Shown here piece after piece: positions 43,627 through 50,937 of a DNA stretch of 59,111 nucleotides (position 1 is its first letter; every line of letters begins with the position of its first letter). Made by a program: the position numbers and the translations under genes. The stretch lies in contig SVKJ01000010.1 of the NCBI GenBank assembly GCA_015068525.1, positions 1 to 59,111 of the forward strand, read 5' to 3'. The notes under the pieces are model-generated. The model was not told the DNA's origin and made no database searches. It saw nothing but the letters and a program-made list of their open reading frames with translations. Source of the stretch: Oscillospiraceae bacterium (GTDB taxonomy: Bacteria; Bacillota; Clostridia; UMGS1840; HGM11507).

Positions 43627-44328
43627 GTGAAAACAAATTGGAGAAAGAGAATAGGAATTATTGTTTATTTAATTCTATTGTTGTCAATCATATATTCAGT
43701 TTATAAGATTGTTACAACATCTTCTCAAACTACGAGTGAAGGTGTACATATAAGAAGTGATTACATACTGATGCTTATTCAGTGCTGTTTGGGAACAGTC
43801 GTTATAGGACTTCCGAGCGTACTTGAGAAGAGATTTTCGTTTGAACTTCCAAACTCTATGTCAATTGCATATTTTGTGTTTTTATACTGTGCGATATATT
43901 TAGGCGAAGTGCGTCAGTTTTATTATCTCATTCCTCATTGGGATGATATTCTTCATTGTTTCAGCGGTGCGATGCTTGGAGCATTTGGTTTTACTTTGGT
44001 TGCAATACTTAACGATTCAGAACGGGTAAGAGTGGAACTTAATCCTTATTTTATCTGTCTTTTTGCCTTTTGCTTTGCAATGGCAGTAGGAGCAATCTGG
44101 GAAATATATGAATTTATGGGGGACAGTTTATTTGGACTTAATATGCAGAAATTCAGACTGGAAGACGGAACTCTTTTAATTGGAAACAATGCCCTTAAAG
44201 ATACAATGCACGATATTATAATTGATGCAATAGGCGCACTTTCAGTATCAGTTTTGGGGCTTTTGAATATGAAGATAAAAGAAAAATCAAAAAATAAAAC
44301 TGCCTGCAATGACAATATAACTGCGTAG
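43627..44328 (+). CDS. Polytopic membrane protein, YjdF/DUF2238-like
   Basis: A 233-residue membrane protein with about six helices. The central motif HWDDILHCFSGAMLGAFGF and the later AMAVGAIWEIYEFMGD and DTMHDIIIDAIGAL carry conserved His/Asp/Glu within or near membrane segments, as in the DUF2238/YjdF family of unknown function. GTG at 43627 is chosen as start, with GGATG upstream; the frame is open further 5' but that part overlaps the PqqD-like gene. Third gene of the OPT operon. Confidence 0.7.
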   Translation: MKTNWRKRIGIIVYLILLLSIIYSVYKIVTTSSQTTSEGVHIRSDYILMLIQCCLGTVVIGLPSVLEKRFSFELPNSMSIAYFVFLYCAIYLGEVRQFYYLIPHWDDILHCFSGAMLGAFGFTLVAILNDSERVRVELNPYFICLFAFCFAMAVGAIWEIYEFMGDSLFGLNMQKFRLEDGTLLIGNNALKDTMHDIIIDAIGALSVSVLGLLNMKIKEKSKNKTACNDNITA

Positions 44329-44335
44329 CAATAAA

Positions 44336-44367
44336 ATTGCCCGATGTCTTTTTTGACATCGGGCAAT
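44336..44367. terminator. Bidirectional terminator between OPT operon and kdgK
   Basis: A perfect 13-bp inverted repeat ATTGCCCGATGTC / GACATCGGGCAAT with a T6 loop, between convergent genes. Confidence 0.85.
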
Positions 44368-44374
44368 ATTTATA

Positions 44375-45403
44375 TTATCTTTGAACTCTTCCTGAACCGT
44401 CGCCACCCATTAAAGATGTAACTTCGGAAACTGATACTCTGTTGTAGTCACCTAAAATTGAGTGTTTTAAGCAACTTGCAGCAACTGCAAATTCTAAAGC
44501 ATCTGAATCTTTTTCGTAGTTATTTAAACCATAGATAAGACCAGCTGCAAAACTGTCACCGCCGCCTACACGGTCAATAATATTCTTAATTTCATATTTT
44601 TTAGAAACATAGAATTCTTTTCCGTTGTAGATACATGCTGACCAGTCGTTATGTGTAGCAGATTTTGATTCTCTTAAAGTAATAGCAATTTTCTTTGTAT
44701 CAGGGAACTGTCTTAAAACTTCTTTTGCTAATTCTTCATATTTTTTAGTATCTAAAACGCCGCCTTCAACATGAGAATTGTTTTCAATTCCAAGTGATTT
44801 CTGGCAGTCTTCTTCGTTGGCAATAATAACATCAACATATTTTGTAAGTTCTCTCATAACTTCTTTTGCTTCTTTTCCGTATTTCCATAAGTTTTTACGG
44901 TAGTTTAAGTCACAAGAAACTGTGATGCCAAGTTCTTTAGCGGTTTTAACTGATTTAAGTGCAAGAACCGATGCTGATTCTGAAATAGCAGGTGTAATAC
45001 CTGTAATGTGGAACCATGTAGCACCCTGGAATGCTTTAACAAAGTCAATTTCATCTTCTTTTGCGATAGCGATTGAAGAATTTGCTCTGTCGTAGATAAC
45101 TTTTGAAGGTCTTTGGTTAGCGCCTGATTCTAAGAAATAAATACCAACTCTTCCGTCATTGAATACGATAGAAGATGTATCAACGCCAAAACCTCTTAAT
45201 TCTCTTATACATGCATTTGCAATATCATTTTTAGGTAAAGCAGTAATAAATCCTGTTTCCATACCGTAGTTAGCCAAAGATACGCAAACGTTTGCTTCTC
45301 CCCCTCCGAAAGTCGCTTCTAAACTTGGAGACTGGAAAAATCTTTCCATACCCGGACTTTTAAGTCTTAACATGATTTCGCCAAAAGTAACAACTTTTTT
45401 CAT
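44375..45403 (-). CDS. kdgK: 2-keto-3-deoxygluconate kinase (PfkB family)
   Basis: A 342-residue sugar kinase phosphorylating KDG to KDPG in hexuronate breakdown. PfkB features: FGGGEANVCVSLANYG near the N-terminus and the catalytic IDRVGGGDSFAAGLIYGL with the base Asp; KDGK-type residues include VIYDRANSS and DLNYRKNLWK. AAAGGTGAT precedes ATG. It is divergent from the AraC regulator and separated from uxuA by it, giving the mannonate to KDPG segment of the pathway. The aldolase is not in the window. Confidence 0.9.
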   Translation of the reverse strand: MKKVVTFGEIMLRLKSPGMERFFQSPSLEATFGGGEANVCVSLANYGMETGFITALPKNDIANACIRELRGFGVDTSSIVFNDGRVGIYFLESGANQRPSKVIYDRANSSIAIAKEDEIDFVKAFQGATWFHITGITPAISESASVLALKSVKTAKELGITVSCDLNYRKNLWKYGKEAKEVMRELTKYVDVIIANEEDCQKSLGIENNSHVEGGVLDTKKYEELAKEVLRQFPDTKKIAITLRESKSATHNDWSACIYNGKEFYVSKKYEIKNIIDRVGGGDSFAAGLIYGLNNYEKDSDALEFAVAASCLKHSILGDYNRVSVSEVTSLMGGDGSGRVQR

Positions 45404-45526
45404 TTTAAATCACCTTTTCTTTATAATTCGTTTTTATTTTGATGGTCTGAGTTTTTTTACATCTCATCCTTTGACATAATTATACAATATTATTTACGCA
45501 AAGTCTTGCTATTTTTATACAAAAAT

Positions 45527-45586
45527 ATTGCATATTTTGATTATGAAAATTGCATTATTGAAATTTTAAAGACCCTGTGATAAAAT
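45527..45586 (+). promoter_or_regulatory. AraC-type direct-repeat operator and araC promoter
   Basis: ATTGCAT occurs at 45527-45533 and 45549-45555, a 22-base period (two helical turns), the second copy ending 2 bases before the -35 of a promoter TTGAAA-17-TAAAAT (45558-45563, 45581-45586). The spacing fits an AraC-family dimer site serving the regulator gene and the divergent kdgK. Confidence 0.5.
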
Positions 45587-45617
45587 GAATGTAAAAAAAG
45601 CGAAAGGAGACAGCAGT

Positions 45618-46475
45618 ATGCCTAAATATTTTGATAAACTTATGCAGGACGGAACGGATGAATGTGTCAATTCCAAAACTTTTGCTGTCTTTTATTCGAA
45701 TAAGGAAGAGCAAGTTAAAAATATGCATATTCACGATTGTTGCGAGGTTTTTTTGTGTCTTAGCAACTCTCAGGAATTTCTTATCGGAGATTCCATGTTT
45801 TCTGCTAACAGAAATGATATGCTTGTTGTTAACCAGTTTGAAATTCATAAACTTTTGGAAAAACAGGGTGCTTTTTGTGAAAGATATGTTTTCAAACTGC
45901 ATCCGAGATTTCTTCTGTTAAATTCCACATCTTCGACTGATCTTTCTGCGTGTTTTTATGACCGTATTAATTTTAAAAGGCAGGTTTCTCTTACCAATGA
46001 GCAGGCGATGGAACTTATTGATATATTTAATTCCTTTAAAAAGAGTGATGAACTTGGTGACGATATAATATCAAACCTAAATGCTATAAAAGCAGTTGTT
46101 CTTATAAACAGGTATTTATTAAGTTCAAAAGGAGGAGATACTGAGTCTTCTTATACAAGCAACGCAGTTGTTGAATCAGTTGTTTCTTATATAAATGACA
46201 ATTTATTTTCCAATATAAATCTTGACGAACTTTCAAAGAAGCATTTTATATCAAAAAACCACCTTTGCAGAATTTTTAAAAAGCATACAGGCACAACTGT
46301 TGTAAACTACATAACTTTAAGAAGAATTGCAGAGGCAAAAAAGTTTTTAAATGATGGGTTTGACGTTAAAGATACCTGTGAAAAATGCGGTTTTAACGAT
46401 TACTCACATTTTATAAGAACATTTAAAAATATTGTAGGCGTTCCGCCTAAACAATATATAAAAAGAAAAGAATAA
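45618..46475 (+). CDS. AraC-family transcriptional regulator of hexuronate genes
   Basis: A 285-residue regulator: N-terminal cupin sensor (about 30-130, HIHDCCEVFLCLSNSQEFLIGD) and C-terminal double HTH (about 185-285) with ISKNHLCRIFKKHTGTT and CGFNDYSHFIRTFKNIVGVPPKQY. ATG 45618 is preferred, since AAAGGAG lies 9 bases upstream; the frame extends 5' but into the promoter. Placement between kdgK and uxuA indicates it senses a uronate or its derivative, probably as an activator. Confidence 0.87.
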   Translation: MPKYFDKLMQDGTDECVNSKTFAVFYSNKEEQVKNMHIHDCCEVFLCLSNSQEFLIGDSMFSANRNDMLVVNQFEIHKLLEKQGAFCERYVFKLHPRFLLLNSTSSTDLSACFYDRINFKRQVSLTNEQAMELIDIFNSFKKSDELGDDIISNLNAIKAVVLINRYLLSSKGGDTESSYTSNAVVESVVSYINDNLFSNINLDELSKKHFISKNHLCRIFKKHTGTTVVNYITLRRIAEAKKFLNDGFDVKDTCEKCGFNDYSHFIRTFKNIVGVPPKQYIKRKE

Positions 46476-46489
46476 AAGGAGTAAAAACC

Positions 46490-47527
46490 ATGAAAATGTC
46501 ATTTCGCTGGTATGGCTATGATGACCCTGTTAAAATAGAGTACATCAGGCAGATACCTAATATGGAATCTATCGTAACTGCAGTTTACGATGTGCCGGTT
46601 GGGGAAGTATGGCCGGAAGAAAGAATTTTGGAACTTAAGAAAACTGTTGAAGATGCAGGTCTTAAATTTGATGTAATCGAAAGTGTTCCCGTACATGAAG
46701 ATGTTAAACTTGGCAAACCTACAAGAGACAGGTACATTGAAAATTACAAAGAAAATATAAGAAGGCTTGGAAAAGCAGGGATAAAATGTATCTGCTATAA
46801 TTTTATGCCTGTTTTTGACTGGACAAGAACGCAACTTGATAAAGAGTTGTTTGACGGTTCAAATGCACTTGTTTATTATAAAGACCAGTTAGAAAAAATG
46901 GATCCGCTAACAGGGGAATTAGCATTGCCGGGCTGGGATTCAAGTTATAAAAAAGAAGACCTTAAAAATCTTTTTGATGAATATAAAAATGTTACCGAAG
47001 AGGATATGTTTGATAATTTAAAATATTTCCTTGATGCGATTATGCCTGTTGCAATAGAATCAGATGTAAAAATGGCAATCCATCCTGATGATCCTCCGTA
47101 TCCTATTTTCGGACTTCCTCGTATTATTACATGCGAAAAGAATTTAGACCGTTTCTTAAAATTATATGACCATGAATATAATGGTCTAACATTCTGCACA
47201 GGTTCTTTGGGATGCTGTAACTTTAACGATATCCCTCATCTTGTTGATAAGTATTCCAAACAGGGAAGAATTCACTTTATGCACATAAGAAACGTTAAGA
47301 ACTATGAGGACGGAAGTTTCGAAGAAACTGCACATTTTGGTGCTTACGGTTCCTTAGATATCAAAAAAATAGTTAAAATTCTAAAAACAAACGGTTTTGA
47401 CGGTTTTATCCGTCCTGACCATGGCAGAATGATTTGGGGAGAAACAGGAAGACCGGGTTACGGACTTTATGACAGAGCATTAGGAGCGACATATATAAAT
47501 GGTCTTTGGGAAGCAACCGAACTCTAA
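46490..47527 (+). CDS. uxuA: Mannonate dehydratase
   Basis: A 345-residue TIM-barrel enzyme that dehydrates D-mannonate to 2-keto-3-deoxygluconate. Motifs: MSFRWYGYDDPVKIEYIRQIP, ICYNFMPVFDWTRT, MAIHPDDPPYPIFGLPRI, CTGSLG, HFMHIRNVK and RPDHGRMIWGE, containing the metal-binding His/Cys/Asp and catalytic residues. AAAGGAG precedes ATG. Co-directional with the AraC gene (14-base gap). The last codons and stop lie inside a perfect 29-bp inverted repeat with the downstream region. Confidence 0.96.
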   Translation: MKMSFRWYGYDDPVKIEYIRQIPNMESIVTAVYDVPVGEVWPEERILELKKTVEDAGLKFDVIESVPVHEDVKLGKPTRDRYIENYKENIRRLGKAGIKCICYNFMPVFDWTRTQLDKELFDGSNALVYYKDQLEKMDPLTGELALPGWDSSYKKEDLKNLFDEYKNVTEEDMFDNLKYFLDAIMPVAIESDVKMAIHPDDPPYPIFGLPRIITCEKNLDRFLKLYDHEYNGLTFCTGSLGCCNFNDIPHLVDKYSKQGRIHFMHIRNVKNYEDGSFEETAHFGAYGSLDIKKIVKILKTNGFDGFIRPDHGRMIWGETGRPGYGLYDRALGATYINGLWEATEL

Positions 47528-47673
47528 AAAGCCTGAAATTTTGACAGAACGAAAAAGCAAGGGAAGCCTTGCTTTTTCTTTTTCCTAAAACAAATCCGGC
47601 ATATAAAAAGATATAGCCGTGATTTGTTTTAGAAAAATCTGCCTAAAATTTCAGGCTTTTTAGAGTTCGGTTG
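47514..47673 (+). repeat. Perfect 29-bp inverted repeat capturing the uxuA stop codon
   Basis: Positions 47514-47542 (last codons of uxuA, stop and 15 bases beyond) are repeated as exact reverse complement at 47645-47673. Between them are an 11-bp terminator hairpin (47552-47577) and a 12-bp hairpin CTAAAACAAATC / GATTTGTTTTAG (47585-47596, 47621-47632). The whole folds as a cruciform or a very stable 3' UTR. Confidence 0.85.
47552..47580 (+). terminator. uxuA terminator
   Basis: AAAAAGCAAGG / CCTTGCTTTTT with a GAAG loop, followed by further T residues. Confidence 0.88.
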
Positions 47674-47699
47674 TTTACAACTACGGATAATTTTTCCTG

Positions 47700-47846
47700 G
47701 TTTGACATTTGGTCAAACAGTGATATGTTCCCTTGCGGGAACGTGATATATTTACTTCGTAAATGTGATATGTGCTTACGCACGTGATATGTTTGCCTTA
47801 AAAGGCAAACGTTAAGGACGCAAAACATACCATACGGTGTTTTGCG
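47700..47846. repeat. Ordered hairpin array with GTGATAT spacers (copy 2)
   Basis: Hairpins at 47700-47718, 47727-47742, 47750-47764, 47772-47783 and 47791-47810 are separated by the 7-mer GTGATAT (complement ATATCAC) and end in the ATAC-loop hairpin 47819-47846. It is the inverted, diverged counterpart of 8459-8602: order, spacer and loop positions are kept while stems change in both arms. Confidence 0.8.
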
Positions 47847-47852
47847 TTTTTT

Positions 47853-47970
47853 AATTTCATAAATTCCGCAAGGAATTTATACCACAATTATTCATCATTC
47901 ATTATTCATTATTCATTAAAACTTGCTTTCGTTCAATCTGAACAATTTTCCTGTCCTCTTTTAAAAGCCG
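47853..47970. repeat. Further palindromic modules downstream of the hairpin array
   Basis: An ATAAATTCC-GCAA-GGAATTTAT hairpin (near 47860-47881) as at 3964-3985, then tandem ATTCATTATTC microrepeats (47887-47917), then a block near 47929-47960 that is the reverse complement of 8611-8640. Together with 47674-47852 this accounts for most of the 546-base gap up to the zeta-toxin promoter; no gene is seen. Confidence 0.65.
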
Positions 47971-48001
47971 ATATTTATTCAGGGAGTTTTATATAAATTT
48001 A

Positions 48002-48030
48002 TTGATATTTTAATTTATATGTGGTACTAT
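48002..48030 (+). promoter_or_regulatory. Sigma-A promoter for the zeta-toxin-like gene
   Basis: TTGATA at 48002-48007, 17 bases, TACTAT at 48025-48030. Confidence 0.6.
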
Positions 48031-48073
48031 AAAATTAGCAAAATATAGTGTTTGCGTAAGAGGGTGAAATAAA

Positions 48074-48652
48074 ATGAAAATATATACAATTATTGCCGGC
48101 GTAAATGGAGTGGGCAAGAGCAGTTTCACAGGAGTAAAGAAAGAAAGTATTGACTTAGGTGTTATTATCGATGTTGATAAAATAACCTACGATAACAAAA
48201 AAGGAAAAATAGAGGGAGCAAAAACAGCACTCGGTATGATAGATGATTGCCTTGAAAAAGGAATATCTTTTACTCAGGAAAGTACATTGTCGGGATATGG
48301 AGTTGAAGCAAGAATTAAGCGTGCCAAAGAACTTGGATTTTATATCCGAATGTTTTATGTAGGTTTAAATACTGCAGAAGAAAGCATTGTAAGAATTCAA
48401 AATCGTGTTATGAAAGGAAGGCACGGTATTCCTTTAGAGGATGTTGTACGCAGATTTGAAAAGCGTTTTGAAGCACTTATGAAAGTATTACCATACTGTG
48501 ATGAAGCTGAGTTTTATGATAATGACAACGGATTTATGAAAGTTGCATCGTTTAGCGGTAACGTTTTTAAGATAGATTGCGATGTTATGCCTAAATGGCT
48601 TTCAGAACTTACAGGCTATATAAACGAAACTGATATTATATTTAAGAGTTAA
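48074..48652 (+). CDS. Zeta-toxin-like P-loop kinase (orphan)
   Basis: A 192-residue P-loop protein of the zeta toxin/COG4185 group. Walker A GVNGVGKSS is at 9-17, followed by DVDKITYD, the TQESTLSG segment with the substrate-site Glu and the lid RIQNRVMKGRHGIPLEDVVRRFEKR. Zeta toxins phosphorylate UDP-GlcNAc; many chromosomal relatives are uncharacterised kinases. No epsilon-type antitoxin is seen on either side, so it may not be a toxin. AGAGGGTG precedes ATG. It is followed after 14 bases by an rRNA/tRNA methyltransferase gene, suggesting co-transcription. Confidence 0.8.
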   Translation: MKIYTIIAGVNGVGKSSFTGVKKESIDLGVIIDVDKITYDNKKGKIEGAKTALGMIDDCLEKGISFTQESTLSGYGVEARIKRAKELGFYIRMFYVGLNTAEESIVRIQNRVMKGRHGIPLEDVVRRFEKRFEALMKVLPYCDEAEFYDNDNGFMKVASFSGNVFKIDCDVMPKWLSELTGYINETDIIFKS

Positions 48653-48666
48653 TAAAGAGAATTATT

Positions 48667-49434
48667 ATGGAAAGAATAGAAAGTGTAAATAATAAAATAA
48701 TAAAATTTACAAATTCTCTTAAAATAAAGAAATTTCGTAAACAGGAAGGGCTTTTTATCTGCGAGGGAGAAAGGCTTGTTTTCGATGCGATAAAATTCAG
48801 AGAACCTTCATACATAATAGTATCCGAAAGTTTTTATAAAAAAGATTTTCCATATAAAACTTATGAGGTTACCGAAACCATTTTTAAAAAACTTTCCGAA
48901 ACAGTTTCTCCGCAAGGAATTATGGCGATTTTTAAAACTGATATAAAAAATATAGAGGAGATAACACCTTGTAATACAGTTATACTAAACAGGCTTCAGG
49001 ATCCGGGCAATTTAGGCGCAATTTTAAGGACCGCGAAAGCAACAGGGTTTAACAATGTAATTTTAGACTCTGAATGTGTAGATCTTTATAATTCAAAAAC
49101 TGTAAGAAGTTCTATGAGTTCGCTTTTTAATCTTAATATTTATTTATCTTCCTCTTTAAAAGAAGATATTGCATTTTTAAAAAGTAAAGGTTTCTCAGTT
49201 TGCGCAACATTGCTTGACAGCGATTCAGTAAATTTATATAAAGAAAATTTTGAGGGAAATGTTGCTTTTATAATAGGAAACGAGGCTTCGGGAATGGATA
49301 GGGATTTAATAGAATGTTGCGATAAAAAGATTATAATTCCTATGGAAGACGGCATAGAATCTTTAAATGCATCGGTGGCAGGCTCGGTAGTAATGTACGA
49401 AATATTAAGGAGGCAAAAATATGAAAACGGATAA
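48667..49434 (+). CDS. SPOUT (TrmH/SpoU family) RNA 2'-O-methyltransferase
   Basis: A 255-residue AdoMet-dependent RNA methyltransferase. N-terminal substrate-binding domain (about 1-95, with KFRKQEGLFICEGERLV) and C-terminal knotted SPOUT domain with three motifs: QDPGNLGAILRTA, IIGNEASGMD and ESLNASVAGSVVMYE. Members methylate ribose in 23S rRNA or tRNA; the exact nucleotide is not readable. It overlaps the next gene by 14 bases. Confidence 0.9.
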   Translation: MERIESVNNKIIKFTNSLKIKKFRKQEGLFICEGERLVFDAIKFREPSYIIVSESFYKKDFPYKTYEVTETIFKKLSETVSPQGIMAIFKTDIKNIEEITPCNTVILNRLQDPGNLGAILRTAKATGFNNVILDSECVDLYNSKTVRSSMSSLFNLNIYLSSSLKEDIAFLKSKGFSVCATLLDSDSVNLYKENFEGNVAFIIGNEASGMDRDLIECCDKKIIIPMEDGIESLNASVAGSVVMYEILRRQKYENG

Positions 49435-50533
49435 CATCAAAAAACCAATAATTATTGTATCCTACGCTATAGTTTTGTATTTTATAGTAAATAATCTGAC
49501 GACTTTTTCAGGGTATGTTTCTTCTTTCTTTAAAGTCATAGCGCCTCTTATTATAGGTGGAATTTTAGCATTTATCATAAATCTGTTTTTAAGATTTTAC
49601 GAAAAGAAAGTATTTGTAAATATAAAGGAAAAATGGAAAAAACTAAGAAGACCTGTATGCGTTATACTTTCTTACCTTACTTTTTTTCTGATACTGTTTA
49701 TAATCGTAAAATTCATATCACCAAGACTTGAAGAAAGTATTAAAACTCTTACAAGCAGTATTCCTGCTTATGTAAATTCTGTGAGTGAGTTCTTTTACGG
49801 TCTTACTTTGGAACATAAAATAACAGAGGAGTTATGGAATAAGGTAATTGAAAATTTTGATCTTATTATAACAAATACGACTCAGTTTTTAAATACTGCA
49901 CTTCCTAAAATATTCAGTGTCACAAAAACTGTAACATCAAGTGTATTTGATGTGTTTATCGGTTTTGTATTTTCCGTGTATATGCTTTTATCTAAGGAAA
50001 AACTTGTAAGAATCTTAAAAAAGATTCTTCGTGCTCATACAAAAGAGAATTTTTCAACAGGTGTTATTGATGTTTTCAGAAGAGCAAACAAAATATTCCG
50101 TTCATTTGTAGGAGGGCAACTTAGCGAAGCGGTTATTCTTGGTATATTGTGCTATATAGGAATGAGTATATTTAAAATGCCTTATGCTCCTCTTATCAGT
50201 GTTATTATAGGTATATCAAGCATTGTTCCTGTTATTGGAGCAATAGTCGGAACAATTCCCTGTGCTCTTTTAATTCTTCTTGAAAATCCTATGATGGCAA
50301 TATGGTTTGTTGTATTTATAGTTGTTCTTCAGCAATTTGAAGGAAATATTATCTATCCGAGAGTGGTCGGAAGTGCTATCGGAATAAGCGGATTCTGGGT
50401 GCTTTTGGCAGTAACTTTAGGAGGCGGACTGTTCGGTATTTTTGGAATACTTTTAGGAGTACCTTTAATGGCAGTAATTTATACTGTTTACGGGGAATAT
50501 GTTAATAAGAAGGTTGATGAGAAAAGTAATTGA
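49421..50533 (+). CDS. AI-2E family transporter (YtvI/PerM-like)
   Basis: A 370-residue polytopic protein with seven to eight helices and a large soluble loop (about 90-200). The C-terminal half carries IFRSFVGGQLSEAVILGILCYIGMSIFKMPYAPLISVIIGISSIVPVIGAIVGTIPCALLILLENP and QQFEGNIIYPRVVGSAIGISGFWVLLAV, characteristic of the AI-2E exporter superfamily, some members of which are Na+(Li+)/H+ antiporters. Function here unknown. AAGGAGG lies in the end of the methyltransferase gene. Confidence 0.88.
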   Translation: MKTDNIKKPIIIVSYAIVLYFIVNNLTTFSGYVSSFFKVIAPLIIGGILAFIINLFLRFYEKKVFVNIKEKWKKLRRPVCVILSYLTFFLILFIIVKFISPRLEESIKTLTSSIPAYVNSVSEFFYGLTLEHKITEELWNKVIENFDLIITNTTQFLNTALPKIFSVTKTVTSSVFDVFIGFVFSVYMLLSKEKLVRILKKILRAHTKENFSTGVIDVFRRANKIFRSFVGGQLSEAVILGILCYIGMSIFKMPYAPLISVIIGISSIVPVIGAIVGTIPCALLILLENPMMAIWFVVFIVVLQQFEGNIIYPRVVGSAIGISGFWVLLAVTLGGGLFGIFGILLGVPLMAVIYTVYGEYVNKKVDEKSN

Positions 50534-50624
50534 TGAAATTATATCATTGGTTACAACGAAATACAATTATTAATTATTCATTAAAAAATCCTGTCAGAAA
50601 AATGAATAATGAAGAATACAAAAC

Positions 50625-50656
50625 AAAAAAATCCCATCTTACGACAGGATTTTTTT
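50625..50656 (-). terminator. tRNA-Leu terminator
   Basis: On the minus strand AAAAAAATCC / GGATTTTTTT (50625-50634, 50647-50656) with a T-rich tail, just after the tRNA 3' end. A longer alternative pairs 50583-50595 with 50644-50656 (13 bp). Confidence 0.75.
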
Positions 50657-50660
50657 GTTT

Positions 50661-50747
50661 TGGTGCCGGTGGCCGGACTCGAACCGGCACGGTGTCGCCA
50701 CCGGTGGATTTTGAGTCCACTACGTCTGCCAATTCCATCACACCGGC
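50661..50747 (-). tRNA. tRNA-Leu (CAA)
   Basis: An 87-base gene including encoded CCA (50661-50663). Acceptor GCCGGTG pairs with CACCGGC; the anticodon loop reads CTCAAAA (anticodon CAA); a long class II variable arm (CGGTGGCGACACCG) and T-arm GGTTCGAGTCC are present. A near-consensus promoter on the minus strand, TTGACT (50784-50789), 17 bases, TATAAT (50761-50766), precedes it. Confidence 0.95.
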
Positions 50748-50760
50748 ACAATATAGAGTT

Positions 50761-50789
50761 ATTATATCAAAGTTTTTTTCTTAAGTCAA
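50761..50789 (-). promoter_or_regulatory. Promoter of tRNA-Leu
   Basis: TTGACT-17-TATAAT on the minus strand, about 13 bases before the mature 5' end. Confidence 0.82.
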
Positions 50790-50875
50790 GAAAAACAATG
50801 TAAAAATTAGAAATTTATAGAATTTATAATTATGCAAAAAATGTCGAAAATATTCATTATTTGCTAATATTACTA

Positions 50876-50904
50876 TTGACAAAATGCTTATTTTTATGTA
50901 TTAT
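50876..50904 (+). promoter_or_regulatory. Sigma-A promoter for ispH-rpsA
   Basis: TTGACA at 50876-50881, 17 bases, TATTAT at 50899-50904, divergent from the tRNA-Leu promoter. Confidence 0.75.
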
Positions 50905-50937
50905 ATAATTTAGTGTGACAAGAAGGCGGTGTTATTT

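Noticed and set aside
50530..50803. Open frames of 64 and 84 codons on the plus strand
   Set aside because: They read through the complement of the tRNA-Leu gene and its terminator, have no good ribosome binding site and no family resemblance.
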